A DNA stretch of 30,795 nt from Actinomycetota bacterium (GCA_947380835.1 CANCSL010000011.1:1-30795); one strand, 5' to 3'; positions 8,216 to 15,558 are shown, numbered from the stretch's first letter. Numbers and translations: made by a program. Notes: generated from the sequence alone by a model not told the origin.

Positions 8216-8243
8216 ACCCTAAATAAGAGCGCTCTTTTGCCAA
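8216..8243 (-). promoter_or_regulatory. Candidate dnaA promoter containing a 12-bp palindrome
   Basis: On the minus strand, TTGGCA (8243-8238) and TAGGGT (8221-8216) are 16 bp apart, good -35 and -10 matches (TAnnnT type). This would give a leader of about 120 nt before the GTG. The spacer contains the perfect palindrome AAGAGCGCTCTT (8225-8236), placed like an operator. The DnaA box at 8249-8257 lies immediately upstream of the -35. Confidence 0.55.
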
Positions 8244-8248
8244 CTGCC

Positions 8249-8257
8249 TGTGGATAG
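8249..8257 (-). promoter_or_regulatory. DnaA box, one mismatch, upstream of dnaA promoter
   Basis: CTATCCACA on the minus strand, differing from the consensus only at the first base. It is 5 bp from the putative dnaA -35 element, so bound DnaA could regulate its own promoter. Confidence 0.7.
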
Positions 8258-8296
8258 AGAGCGAAGGTAGGACGAATTTCTCAGAAAAGCAAGTGG

Positions 8297-8305
8297 TTAT
8301 CCACA
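8297..8305 (+). promoter_or_regulatory. Perfect DnaA box
   Basis: TTATCCACA exact match, about 40 bp from the A/T-rich stretch that could be the unwinding element. It is probably one of the main initiator sites. Confidence 0.85.
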
Positions 8306-8337
8306 AAGATAGGAGGCGGATCTGAATTATGTCCGAT

Positions 8338-8389
8338 TTCTCCACAATTTATGGATATTTTTCGAAAGTGAGTTTGACCCTTATCAACA
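8338..8389 (+). promoter_or_regulatory. Weak DnaA boxes flanking an A/T-rich candidate unwinding stretch
   Basis: TTCTCCACA (8338-8346) and TTATCAACA (8381-8389) each differ from the consensus at one base. Between them is an A/T-rich run (about 8345-8368, including ATGGATATTTTTC). The second box lies in the spacer of the putative rpmH promoter, so DnaA binding could affect rpmH expression. Confidence 0.5.
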
Positions 8390-8403
8390 GGTATCCGTAT
8401 CGT
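8374..8403 (+). promoter_or_regulatory. Candidate rpmH promoter
   Basis: TTGACC (8374-8379) and TATCGT (8398-8403) with an 18-bp spacer, about 78 bp upstream of the rpmH ATG. It would drive rpmH-rnpA-yidD-yidC. A DnaA-box-like TTATCAACA fills part of the spacer. Confidence 0.5.
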
Positions 8404-8480
8404 TACCCCCTCACTAGCTGTGGCCTACGAGAGGCTCACCTTGAGGGTGAAAACCTTTCGAGAGATTCAAGGAGATTTCA

Positions 8481-8618
8481 ATGAGTAAGCGCACCTTCCA
8501 ACCTAACGTTCGTAAACGCGCCAAGAAGCATGGCTTCCGCGCTCGTATGGCAACCCGTGGCGGTCGTGCTGTGCTTTCTTCACGCCGTGCCAAGGGCCGC
8601 GTTCGCATCTCTGCCTAA
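8481..8618 (+). CDS. rpmH: 50S ribosomal protein L34
   Basis: 45-aa, very basic protein of the large ribosomal subunit. The sequence begins MSKRTFQPNVRKRAKKHGF and continues with RARMATRGGRAVL and RRAKGR, the diagnostic L34 pattern, and ends ISA. AAGGAG lies 6 nt upstream of the ATG. It is the first gene of the plus-strand operon running from oriC and ends 3 nt before rnpA, the near-universal rpmH-rnpA pairing. Confidence 0.97.
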   Translation: MSKRTFQPNVRKRAKKHGFRARMATRGGRAVLSSRRAKGRVRISA

Positions 8619-8621
8619 CTC

Positions 8622-8963
8622 GTGCTCCCTGCAGCGAATCGCCTCCGTAACGGAAAGGATTTCGCTCGCACCACAAGAAACGGTGCTCGCGTCACCTCTC
8701 CGTCCTTAGTTCTTTATGTACTAACTCGGACCGGTAATTCCACAGGACCACAAGTTGGATTAATTGTGAACAAGTCAGTCGGAGGTTCGGTAGTACGCCA
8801 CCGCGTCGCACGCCAACTTCGTCACTTGATCGCACCACAACTTCATAAATTTGACCAAGAAACTCAGATAGTAATTCGTACGCTACGTATGAAAGATTCA
8901 TATACAGCCGAACTCGAAGATCTAATTGAGCGAGTCCAAAAGAAACTTCTGGTCGTGTCATGA
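8622..8963 (+). CDS. rnpA: Ribonuclease P protein component
   Basis: Protein subunit of RNase P, which assists the catalytic RNA in removing tRNA 5' leaders. 113 aa from a GTG that follows the rpmH stop by 3 nt. The N-terminus MLPAANRLRNGKDFARTTRNG is typical. The conserved basic helix reads GGSVVRHRVARQLRHLI (about residues 53-69), with RHR where many other phyla have RNR; this is usual in actinobacteria. Its stop overlaps the yidD start (ATGA). Confidence 0.95.
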   Translation: MLPAANRLRNGKDFARTTRNGARVTSPSLVLYVLTRTGNSTGPQVGLIVNKSVGGSVVRHRVARQLRHLIAPQLHKFDQETQIVIRTLRMKDSYTAELEDLIERVQKKLLVVS

Positions 8964-9232
8964 GAAAACTCCTCTTAGGAATTCTCATCAGCCCGATTAA
9001 GTTTTATCAAAAATGGATTTCACCAGGTTTAGCACCAAGATGTAAGTACTACCCATCATGTTCTCAGTACGCCGTTGATGCCATTTCCAACTATGGAATC
9101 AAAGGAGTATTTATGGCAGGTTGGCGAATACTTCGTTGTAATCCGTGGTCACACGGCGGTGTTGATTATGTTCCACCAAAACCCCACAAGGGTGGCAAGA
9201 ATGAACAACCACATGTAGAAGGAGTTCGTTAA
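8960..9232 (+). CDS. yidD: Membrane protein insertion efficiency factor YidD
   Basis: Small 90-aa membrane-associated protein that accompanies YidC and improves membrane protein insertion. It carries the family core: PIKFYQKWISPGLAPRCKYYPSCSQYA with clustered cysteines near 28-35, then GWRILRCNPWSHGGVDYVP. The N-terminus is an amphipathic, Lys/Arg-containing helix. It overlaps rnpA by 4 bp and abuts yidC with no spacer. Confidence 0.95.
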   Translation: MRKLLLGILISPIKFYQKWISPGLAPRCKYYPSCSQYAVDAISNYGIKGVFMAGWRILRCNPWSHGGVDYVPPKPHKGGKNEQPHVEGVR

Positions 9233-10156
9233 ATGGGAACAGTCCTACAGCCCTTATATTTCGCGGTCTCTTGGGTCATGGTGGCATTCCACTCGATCCT
9301 TGGACTGGTTCTCGGAAAGAACTCCCACGAAAGTATCAAGTGGAGCGCATCCATTATCGGACTTGTAGTCCTCATCCGTATTATTTTGATTCCACTCTTT
9401 GTAAAACAAATTAAGAGCCAGCGCGCACTTACTGCCCTTCAGCCACATATGAAGGAGATCCAAAAGAAGTACAAAGACGATCGCCAAAAGCAATCCGAAG
9501 AGATGATGAAGCTCTACAAAGAGCATAAAACAAATCCACTTGCTTCTTGTCTGCCCATCTTGGCGCAAGCACCAATCTTCTTCTCGCTTTTCACGGTGCT
9601 TAATGGCATTGCCAAACTGCACCCACATGGCGTGCTTAAAGGTCAATTGCTGCTATCAGCACACGATGCAAAATTCTTTGGCGCTAACCTTTCTAGCACC
9701 TTCTTAAGTTCAACCACCACGACTACAAAAGTTGTGACGGTCGGACTAATCCTCTTTATGTCAGCCACAACCTTTACGACCCAGCGTCAATTAATGGTTA
9801 AAGGCATGCCGAAGATGGATGCCTCTAACAACATGATGTTGCAACAACAAAAAATTATGCTTTATGTCTTCCCAATTATTTTTGCAGTCTCCGGCGTTAA
9901 CTTTCCGGTCGGAGTTTTGATCTACTGGTCGACAACAAACCTATGGACCTTTGGCCAACAGTTCTATGTCATCAAGCGAAACCCAACACCAGGTTCACCG
10001 GCCTACGAAGAGTTGCAAGCCAAGAGAGCTCGTCATGCCGGAATCGATCCCGAGGCAATTTCCGATTCTGGGACAACCCAAACCATCGAGCAGAGCGGCC
10101 AACGCCAACAACCCAAAAAACAGGGAAAACAAGGAAAGAAAAAGAAGAAACCATAA
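9233..10156 (+). CDS. yidC: Membrane protein insertase YidC (Oxa1 family)
   Basis: Polytopic insertase that inserts and folds inner-membrane proteins with or without SecYEG. 307 aa, the short Gram-positive/actinobacterial form without the large periplasmic domain. Hydrophobic segments lie near 5-27, 40-58, 105-125, 165-185 and 205-230. The conserved groove arginine lies in VVLIRIILIPLFVKQ (about residue 49), followed by the cytoplasmic coiled-coil region MKEIQKKYKDDRQKQSEEMMKLYKEH (split here as MKEIQKKYKDD and following). The C-terminus is Lys-rich (KKQGKQGKKKKKP), a feature that can bind ribosomes. Confidence 0.95.
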   Translation: MGTVLQPLYFAVSWVMVAFHSILGLVLGKNSHESIKWSASIIGLVVLIRIILIPLFVKQIKSQRALTALQPHMKEIQKKYKDDRQKQSEEMMKLYKEHKTNPLASCLPILAQAPIFFSLFTVLNGIAKLHPHGVLKGQLLLSAHDAKFFGANLSSTFLSSTTTTTKVVTVGLILFMSATTFTTQRQLMVKGMPKMDASNNMMLQQQKIMLYVFPIIFAVSGVNFPVGVLIYWSTTNLWTFGQQFYVIKRNPTPGSPAYEELQAKRARHAGIDPEAISDSGTTQTIEQSGQRQQPKKQGKQGKKKKKP

Positions 10157-10233
10157 ATACTATTAATATTCACAAATAACCCAAAAGCATACAAAAAGGT
10201 TTAATACCGACAAAACGGTAGATGGAGGAGAAT

Positions 10234-10770
10234 ATGAGCGAGAACGAGGGCACCCCAGTGGACGAGGTTGTGGAAAACACCCCAAACGCTGAAAAACCCG
10301 AGAAGAAGAGCCTTATTGCTCGACTTGAAGAAGAGGGCGATGTTGCCGCTGACTATTTAGAGGCGTTGTTAGACATTGTGGACCTGGATGGCGATATTGA
10401 TATCGATGTCGAAAATGAGCGCGCTTCACTTGCCATTGCTGGCGGCAAGCTTGGCCATCTTGTAGGCGATCGAGGCGAAGTTCTCGACGCCCTCCAAGAG
10501 TTAACTCGACTAGCGGTTCAAACCTCACTGGGAGAGCGTTCCCGGTTAATGCTGGATATCGATAACTTCCGCAGCGCTAAAAAAGAGGAGCTGGCTAAGT
10601 TAGCTCACGAGATCGCTGATGAAGTGAAGTCCACCGGCCAATCCATCAAACTCCGCCCAATGAACGCCTTTGAGCGCAAGGTTGTCCACGACACTATTCA
10701 AGAGATCGGCCTCTCTAGCGAATCCGAGGGTGAAGATCCCAACCGCTGCGTGGTTGTTCTTCCTAACTAA
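10234..10770 (+). CDS. KH-R3H RNA-binding protein (Jag/KhpB family)
   Basis: RNA-binding protein of the Jag/KhpB family, nearly always next to yidC and involved in cell envelope and division control in other bacteria. The N-terminal 30-40 residues are acidic. A KH-like domain contains GHLVGDRGEVLDALQEL with the GxxG loop as GDRG. The C-terminal R3H domain shows LRPMNAFERKVVHDTIQE. I take the ATG at 10234, preceded by GGAGGAG at the right spacing. An in-frame ATG at 10222 would overlap that ribosome-binding site and is less likely. The product is then 178 aa. Confidence 0.9.
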   Translation: MSENEGTPVDEVVENTPNAEKPEKKSLIARLEEEGDVAADYLEALLDIVDLDGDIDIDVENERASLAIAGGKLGHLVGDRGEVLDALQELTRLAVQTSLGERSRLMLDIDNFRSAKKEELAKLAHEIADEVKSTGQSIKLRPMNAFERKVVHDTIQEIGLSSESEGEDPNRCVVVLPN

Positions 10771-10776
10771 CTCTCC

Positions 10777-11382
10777 ATGAGCGAAGTTTCACGTGAAACC
10801 CTCATTCCAGAGTTCTTCTCAGAGCGCGCCTCAGAGATCGAGAGATATGCCGAAATTTTGGCAACATGGGGTATTGAACGAGGGCTGATTGGCCCTAGAG
10901 AAGGCGATCGCATCTGGGATCGCCATATTGCTAACTGCATTCCGGTAACCACCCTCATTCCAGAGGGCGCCTCGGTAATAGATATTGGCTCTGGGGCTGG
11001 TTTGCCGGGAATTGTCATTGCCCTAGCCCGGCCTGATCTACGAGTGAGTTTGCTCGAACCGCTCGAGCGTAGAGTGGCCTTTCTTCATGAGGTTGTGGCC
11101 GAACTTAATCTTCCCATCACGGTTATTAGAGGGCGGGCCGAGTCGGTTAAAGGCAGCTTCACTATTGTGACAGCGCGGGCAGTGGCTCCATTGCCTAAGC
11201 TTCTGCCGTTGGTCTGGCACTTAGTGGCGCCAAAAGGCTCAGTTCTGGCAATGAAAGGTGAATCAGCCGCCGAAGAATTAGCTGATACCAAAATTAAGAA
11301 GGTCGCCAAGGCTCAAATCCATGAAATTTCTCTGGGGGCCCTGCCGTTATCCCGTGTTATTGAACTCTCTAAGGGTGGTTAA
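10777..11382 (+). CDS. rsmG: 16S rRNA (guanine-N7) methyltransferase RsmG
   Basis: SAM-dependent methyltransferase that makes m7G527 (E. coli numbering) in 16S rRNA; formerly GidB. 201 aa. The helical N-terminal part precedes the SAM-binding motif VIDIGSGAGLPGIVIALARP (about 67-86), then LLEPLERRVAFLHEV and the VTARAVAPLPKLLPL block. It starts 6 nt after the khpB stop and has no visible Shine-Dalgarno, so it is probably translated by coupling. Codons 4-8 (VSRET) are written by a parS site. Confidence 0.94.
   Translation: MSEVSRETLIPEFFSERASEIERYAEILATWGIERGLIGPREGDRIWDRHIANCIPVTTLIPEGASVIDIGSGAGLPGIVIALARPDLRVSLLEPLERRVAFLHEVVAELNLPITVIRGRAESVKGSFTIVTARAVAPLPKLLPLVWHLVAPKGSVLAMKGESAAEELADTKIKKVAKAQIHEISLGALPLSRVIELSKGG
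10786..10799. promoter_or_regulatory. parS: parS site within the rsmG 5' coding sequence
   Basis: GTTTCACGTGAAAC is a perfect 14-bp palindrome and equals the core of the chromosomal parS consensus; only the outermost bases differ (A and C instead of T and A). It is a ParB binding and loading site. It lies in codons 4-8 of rsmG, about 1.5 kb upstream of parB. Confidence 0.93.
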
Positions 11383-11390
11383 CTAAGCGC

Positions 11391-12302
11391 GTGGATGATT
11401 CACGTGAAACCAATACGCCTGGTGCGAGCTCCGAGAAGCGTGTTATTGGGATTCGCCGGCTGAAAGAGCCGATGCCCACACCGATAAAAACTCGCATCTT
11501 TACAGTTGCTAACCAAAAAGGTGGAGTCGGAAAAACTACCTCAGCGGTCAATATTGCAGCAGCTTTAGCAATGGGTGGATTGCGCACCTTAGTTATCGAC
11601 CTCGATCCCCAAGGCAATGCCTGTACCGCATTAGGTATTGATCGCAAAAACAAGCCCGGCATGTACGAAGTTTTGGTTAAAGATCGCTCCTTTTCGGAGA
11701 TTGTGCAAAAAGTGGCCGGCTTTCCACATTTGGAATGTGCGCCGGCAGATCGCGAACTCTCCGCAGCCGAGATCAATATGGTGGGAATGGTGGCTCGCGA
11801 GTCACGGTTGAAGTTATCGCTCACCAAATATTTGCAGGAACGCGAAGCAAAAGGCGAACGTTTTGATTACGTCATTATTGATTGCCCACCAAGTTTGGGG
11901 CTACTAACAGTTAACGCTTTAACTGTGGCCGAAGAGGTACTAGTCCCGATTCAATGTGAGTATTACTCATTAGAGGGTTTAACTCTGCTCATCGAAACCC
12001 TCAACCAGATTCAGCAGATACTTAATCCGATGGTGAAGATTTCCACGATTGTTTTAACTATGTTTGATTCCAGAACTCGATTAGCCAACGATGTTGCGAA
12101 TTCGGTCCGCGAACATTTCCCTAAAGAGTTAATCGACACACCAATCCCACGCGCCGTACGTATTTCAGAGGCACCATCTTTTAATCAGACGGTTATGACA
12201 TACGACGCTTCATCACCCGGTGCGATTGCATATATGACCGTTGCGCGCGAAATAGCTAGACGTGGCAATCCAACAACTAATAACGAGGTACATACGGCAT
12301 GA
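11391..12302 (+). CDS. parA: Chromosome partitioning ATPase ParA (Soj)
   Basis: Walker-type ATPase that binds DNA nonspecifically and, with ParB-parS, segregates origins. 303 aa. The deviant Walker A KGGVGKTT spans 43-50, Walker A' DLDPQGNACT 71-80, and Walker B VIIDCPPSLGLL about 161-172. The GTG at 11391 is 8 nt after the rsmG stop and gives a roughly 35-residue N-terminal extension whose codons 3-7 (DSRET) contain a parS-like site. A start nearer the ATPase core (for example Met28) cannot be excluded. It overlaps parB by 4 bp. Confidence 0.95.
   Translation: MDDSRETNTPGASSEKRVIGIRRLKEPMPTPIKTRIFTVANQKGGVGKTTSAVNIAAALAMGGLRTLVIDLDPQGNACTALGIDRKNKPGMYEVLVKDRSFSEIVQKVAGFPHLECAPADRELSAAEINMVGMVARESRLKLSLTKYLQEREAKGERFDYVIIDCPPSLGLLTVNALTVAEEVLVPIQCEYYSLEGLTLLIETLNQIQQILNPMVKISTIVLTMFDSRTRLANDVANSVREHFPKELIDTPIPRAVRISEAPSFNQTVMTYDASSPGAIAYMTVAREIARRGNPTTNNEVHTA
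11397..11410. promoter_or_regulatory. parS: Second parS site, in the parA 5' coding sequence
   Basis: GATTCACGTGAAAC matches 13 of 14 bases of the parS core, with a single change in the left arm. It lies 611 bp from the first site and likewise in the first codons of a gene. The central TTCACGTGAA is intact, so ParB binding is likely though perhaps weaker. Confidence 0.82.
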
Positions 12303-13162
12303 GCACTCGCAAAGGCGGTTTAGGACGTGGGCTTGATTCACTCATCCCCACAGTCATCACATCGAACACCGGCATAACGATTGCTAATCGCAATGAAGTC
12401 GATATCGAATCAATTTCTCCCAACCCAAAACAACCACGCTATGTTTTTGACTCGGACGACTTACACGAACTGGCAGCCTCCATCAAAGAAGTTGGAATTC
12501 TGCAACCACCAGTTGTTCGTCAGATCTCTGAAGGCAAATATGAATTAATTATGGGTGAGCGACGGTTGCGAGCTTCAAAACTCGCTGGGCTGACTTCTAT
12601 CCCCGTCATCATTCGTCAAACCAGCGATAACGAATTACTTCGCGAAGCGCTCCTAGAAAATATTCATCGCAGCCAATTAAATCCGTTAGAAGAAGGCGCT
12701 GCGTATCAAAATTTATTGAACGATTTCGGATACACCCATGAAGAACTTGCCCTCAAAGTCGGGAAGTCCCGTCCAGCAATCACGAATACTTTACGGTTAT
12801 TAAATTTACCTGCCGGTGTCCAACGCAGAGTTGCGGCTGGAATCTTGAGCGCCGGTCATGCACGCGCACTTTTAACACTGAGTGATGAAAGTGAAATCGA
12901 GAAACTAGCTAACAGAATTGTCGCCGAAGGATTAAGTGTTCGAGCGGTTGAAGAGATTGTCGCTAGTTTCCAACCAACCACTAAAAAAGCCACATTTCGC
13001 GCTGGAAAGTTGATTGCTCCACGTATCAAAGAGATTGGTGATCAGCTTTCAGATCGCTTTGATACCCGAGTATCTGTTGAGCTTGGAAAGAAAAAAGGAA
13101 AGATAGTTATTGAATTTGCAACAGTTGAAGACCTAGAAAGAATTACCCAACTTCTCAATTAA
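12299..13162 (+). CDS. parB: Chromosome partitioning protein ParB (CTPase clamp)
   Basis: CTP-dependent DNA clamp loaded at parS. 287 aa. The N-terminal KGGLGRGLDSLIP is the motif that stimulates ParA. The CTP-binding domain shows NPKQPRYVF, GERRLRA (86-92) and ENIHRSQLNPLEE (120-132). The helix-turn-helix that reads parS spans about 147-171. The C-terminal dimerisation domain is short and basic (KKKGKIVIEFATVEDLERI). Its ATG overlaps the parA stop, and its 3' end overlaps the convergent aminotransferase gene by 8 bp. Confidence 0.96.
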   Translation: MSTRKGGLGRGLDSLIPTVITSNTGITIANRNEVDIESISPNPKQPRYVFDSDDLHELAASIKEVGILQPPVVRQISEGKYELIMGERRLRASKLAGLTSIPVIIRQTSDNELLREALLENIHRSQLNPLEEGAAYQNLLNDFGYTHEELALKVGKSRPAITNTLRLLNLPAGVQRRVAAGILSAGHARALLTLSDESEIEKLANRIVAEGLSVRAVEEIVASFQPTTKKATFRAGKLIAPRIKEIGDQLSDRFDTRVSVELGKKKGKIVIEFATVEDLERITQLLN

Positions 13163-14408
13163 GTCCGCGGCGTTCCATCTCTTTTTTCACAACAGCACCC
13201 AATGATTTAATTCCGTCGCGGATTCTTTCAGGTGATGGGTAGCAATAAGAAAGTCGCATAGACCAACTTCCGAAACCATCTGCATAAAAAGCTGTACCAG
13301 GAACATAAGCAACCTTGGCAACAATTGCCTTTGGCATCATTGCTTTGGTGTCGATTTCAGGTGGCAAGGTAACCCAAACATAAAAACCACCTTCGGGTTT
13401 TGTCCAGGTTGCACCTGCAGGAAAATGTTGTTCGAGGGATTCCAACATCGCATCACGACGAACTCGGTAGAGCTCGCAGAACGATGCAATCTGATCGCGC
13501 CAAGGTTGATCAGAGAGATATGAGGAAATCGAGAGTTGTGAGAAATTTGAAGGACAGAGGATGGAAGACTCTGAAGCAATAACCATCTTCTCTTTCAGAG
13601 ATTGTGGAACCAAAGCCCAACCGACGCGGAATCCAGGCGCGATAGTTTTAGAGAACGATCCGAGATACACAACATTTTCGGAATCTTCAGCGCGCATTGC
13701 ATTTGGCGACGGACGATCAAAGCCAAGCAGGCCATAAGGATTATCTTCAATAACAAAAATTCCTTCAGTTCGGCAGATCTCCAAGATCTCTGTTCGTCGA
13801 TCTGCAGGGAGCAAAACACCAGCAGGGTTCTGATAGTTAGGGATCAGGTAAAGAAACTTAATTTTCCGACCAGCAGCGCGGGTAGTGGTAATTGCTTGGC
13901 GCAGAGCTTCTGGGATTAAGCCATCGTGGTCCATGGCAACATGAACAACTTGAGCTTCGTATTGGTGAAATGTCCCGAGCGCTCCGACATAAGAAGGGGC
14001 TTCAACTAAAACCACATCGCCTGGATCAATAAAAATTCGGGAGATGAGATCTAGGGCTTGTTGGGATCCAGTAGTTACAACCACATCATCGGGATGGGCG
14101 TTAATTCCTTCGAGTGCCATAACATCGCAGATCTGCTCGCGAAGTTTGAGGTGGCCTTGGCCGCTGCCATATTGCAGTGCTTCTTGGCCATTTTCCGAGA
14201 GTAATTTCTCGACGACTGAGGCCATCATTTCCATAGGAAGGGCGGAAAGGTTAGGCATACCACCAGCCAAGGAGACGATATCTGGGCGGGAGGCTACGGC
14301 GAACAGGGAACGAATCTCACTTGGTTTCATACCGGCCGCTCGGCTGGCAAAACGCTCAGCTAGGTTTTCCGGGGCTCCAGTATGGTGACGAATGATTTCG
14401 TTGCTCAT
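13155..14408 (-). CDS. PLP-dependent aminotransferase, class I/II (2-aminoadipate/LysN-like)
   Basis: Fold-type I aminotransferase, 417 aa, of the group containing LysN-like and MocR-domain-like enzymes. Visible features are SLAGGMPN (46-53), GSGQGHLKLRE (substrate entry), NYQNPAG (191-197), EDNPYG with the pyridine-binding Asp222, and the Schiff-base lysine in GSFSKTIAPGFRVGW (Lys254). The conserved C-terminal arginine lies in MRLSYCYP. The substrate cannot be read from the sequence; aromatic, branched-chain or aminoadipate specificity are all possible. It begins 42 bp after the CwlM-like gene with GGGAGA upstream of its ATG, so it is probably the last gene of that operon. Confidence 0.88.
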   Translation of the reverse strand: MSNEIIRHHTGAPENLAERFASRAAGMKPSEIRSLFAVASRPDIVSLAGGMPNLSALPMEMMASVVEKLLSENGQEALQYGSGQGHLKLREQICDVMALEGINAHPDDVVVTTGSQQALDLISRIFIDPGDVVLVEAPSYVGALGTFHQYEAQVVHVAMDHDGLIPEALRQAITTTRAAGRKIKFLYLIPNYQNPAGVLLPADRRTEILEICRTEGIFVIEDNPYGLLGFDRPSPNAMRAEDSENVVYLGSFSKTIAPGFRVGWALVPQSLKEKMVIASESSILCPSNFSQLSISSYLSDQPWRDQIASFCELYRVRRDAMLESLEQHFPAGATWTKPEGGFYVWVTLPPEIDTKAMMPKAIVAKVAYVPGTAFYADGFGSWSMRLSYCYPSPERIRDGIKSLGAVVKKEMERRGLN

Positions 14409-14450
14409 CTGCGAAGTCTCCCATATTTTAAATGGCCTCTGCGCCGAGAT

Positions 14451-15554
14451 TCAGCGCCGCAAACCTGCATCACGTAAATCAGAGAGCTTGAGAGTCCCCG
14501 TCTTTGCATCATTTTCAGCCGATAAATAAAGCCGTTGAATTGCTACAACTAAAGATTCCACGATGGTTTCACGGAAATTTGGATCAGCCAGCCGCTTCAT
14601 ATCACCAGGATTGCTGATGTAACCCAAATCCATTCGAACCGTTGGGGATTTAGTGAGCCGCAGAAGGTCCCAAGTCTTGGCATGGGTGCGGCAATTAAGT
14701 AGGTCGGTACGGGAACAAATTTCACGTTGAGCCAAGGCCGCAAACCTTTCACCAACAACCGAATGCACTCCATGGAGGTCACTGCCGTAGTAGTACCCAG
14801 TAACACCATGAGCCTTCTCGTTGGGATAGCGATCTAAACGCAAAGAGAGAACCAAATCTGCGCCAGTGGAATTAGCCAAGGCGATACGTTCTTGTTCCGT
14901 AGGCATTGAATCGATTCCGTGGGTGAGAAAAACAGTAACCCCCAGCGCGATTAATCGTCCTTCCAAGCGCTTGGCCACATCGAAGACTAAATCCGAATAG
15001 AAAGTATCCGAACCAGGGTCGAGCACGATTATTTTGTTAGCCAGAGCAGGGCCACGCACGGCTCGATGGGCGGCGTCGCGGAGTTCGATAGGGGTGCCGC
15101 CAGTAACGGTTTTAATCAATCGCATCAGTGCGATAACCGTGGCCGGGCCACATTTGCCGTCACTTTTTACACCGACCGACTTCTGAAACTCCCGGACTGC
15201 GCTCTCAGTAAGAAGCCCGAAGATTCCATCTACTCGACCAGAATTAAATCCCATCTCAATTAATCGGGATTGCAAGACAGCAACATCATCGCCACGCATT
15301 AGTGAGTTGGGGTCAAAACCAAGAACTCGATCGCCAAGTTTCCATTTGGCTTCTTCGAGTGCGCGGAAGGTCACTTGATTGACGATGCCAGTAATAACAA
15401 GACCGCGACCTTGTTGAAAAGCTTTGACGGCCATCTCAACATCTTCATTAAATGAAGTTGAGAGGGTCTTCAAAAGTCCAAGCCTGACTAACGTGCTCGA
15501 AACTGAAGCAACAACATCACCGTGATCACCACGAGAGAGATCAACAGGTAACAT
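14451..15554 (-). CDS. CwlM-like pseudo-amidase: two PG-binding domains plus Amidase_3 fold lacking the zinc site
   Basis: 367 aa from the ATG at 15554, 4 nt after the trxA stop; a longer TTG-initiated frame (15611) would overlap trxA by 53 bp and is less likely. Two peptidoglycan-binding repeats (about 8-65 and 80-145) are each marked by L...G and AV..FQ. The rest follows the N-acetylmuramoyl-L-alanine amidase fold, but the metal site looks lost: DPGHGG becomes DPGSD (179-183), the next zinc Glu is replaced within YSDLVFD, the SIHAN histidine becomes Arg in SLRLDR (237-242), and VELGF becomes MDLGY (308-312). Position beside trxA-trxB-murJ matches mycobacterial CwlM, a non-hydrolytic regulator of MurA that also binds MurJ. 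The regulatory role here is inferred. Confidence 0.82.
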   Translation of the reverse strand: MLPVDLSRGDHGDVVASVSSTLVRLGLLKTLSTSFNEDVEMAVKAFQQGRGLVITGIVNQVTFRALEEAKWKLGDRVLGFDPNSLMRGDDVAVLQSRLIEMGFNSGRVDGIFGLLTESAVREFQKSVGVKSDGKCGPATVIALMRLIKTVTGGTPIELRDAAHRAVRGPALANKIIVLDPGSDTFYSDLVFDVAKRLEGRLIALGVTVFLTHGIDSMPTEQERIALANSTGADLVLSLRLDRYPNEKAHGVTGYYYGSDLHGVHSVVGERFAALAQREICSRTDLLNCRTHAKTWDLLRLTKSPTVRMDLGYISNPGDMKRLADPNFRETIVESLVVAIQRLYLSAENDAKTGTLKLSDLRDAGLRR

Positions 15555-15558
15555 GAAT

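Larger units (their letters stand above)
8088..8480. other. oriC: dnaA-rpmH intergenic region
   Basis: 393 bp without a gene, between divergently transcribed dnaA and rpmH, the standard actinobacterial oriC position. It holds two perfect DnaA boxes (8142-8150, 8297-8305), one single-mismatch box on the minus strand (8249-8257), further single-mismatch boxes at 8338-8346 and 8381-8389, and a poor one at 8130-8138. An A/T-rich run at about 8345-8368 after the 8297 box could be the unwinding element. Promoter candidates for dnaA (8216-8243) and rpmH (8374-8403) face away from each other. The region lacks the 15-20 boxes of Streptomyces origins, consistent with streamlining. Confidence 0.88.

Noticed and set aside
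8622..8963. Altered RNR motif (RHR) in RnpA
   Set aside because: RHR is, as far as I recall, the ordinary form in actinobacterial RnpA, so it is not a defect.
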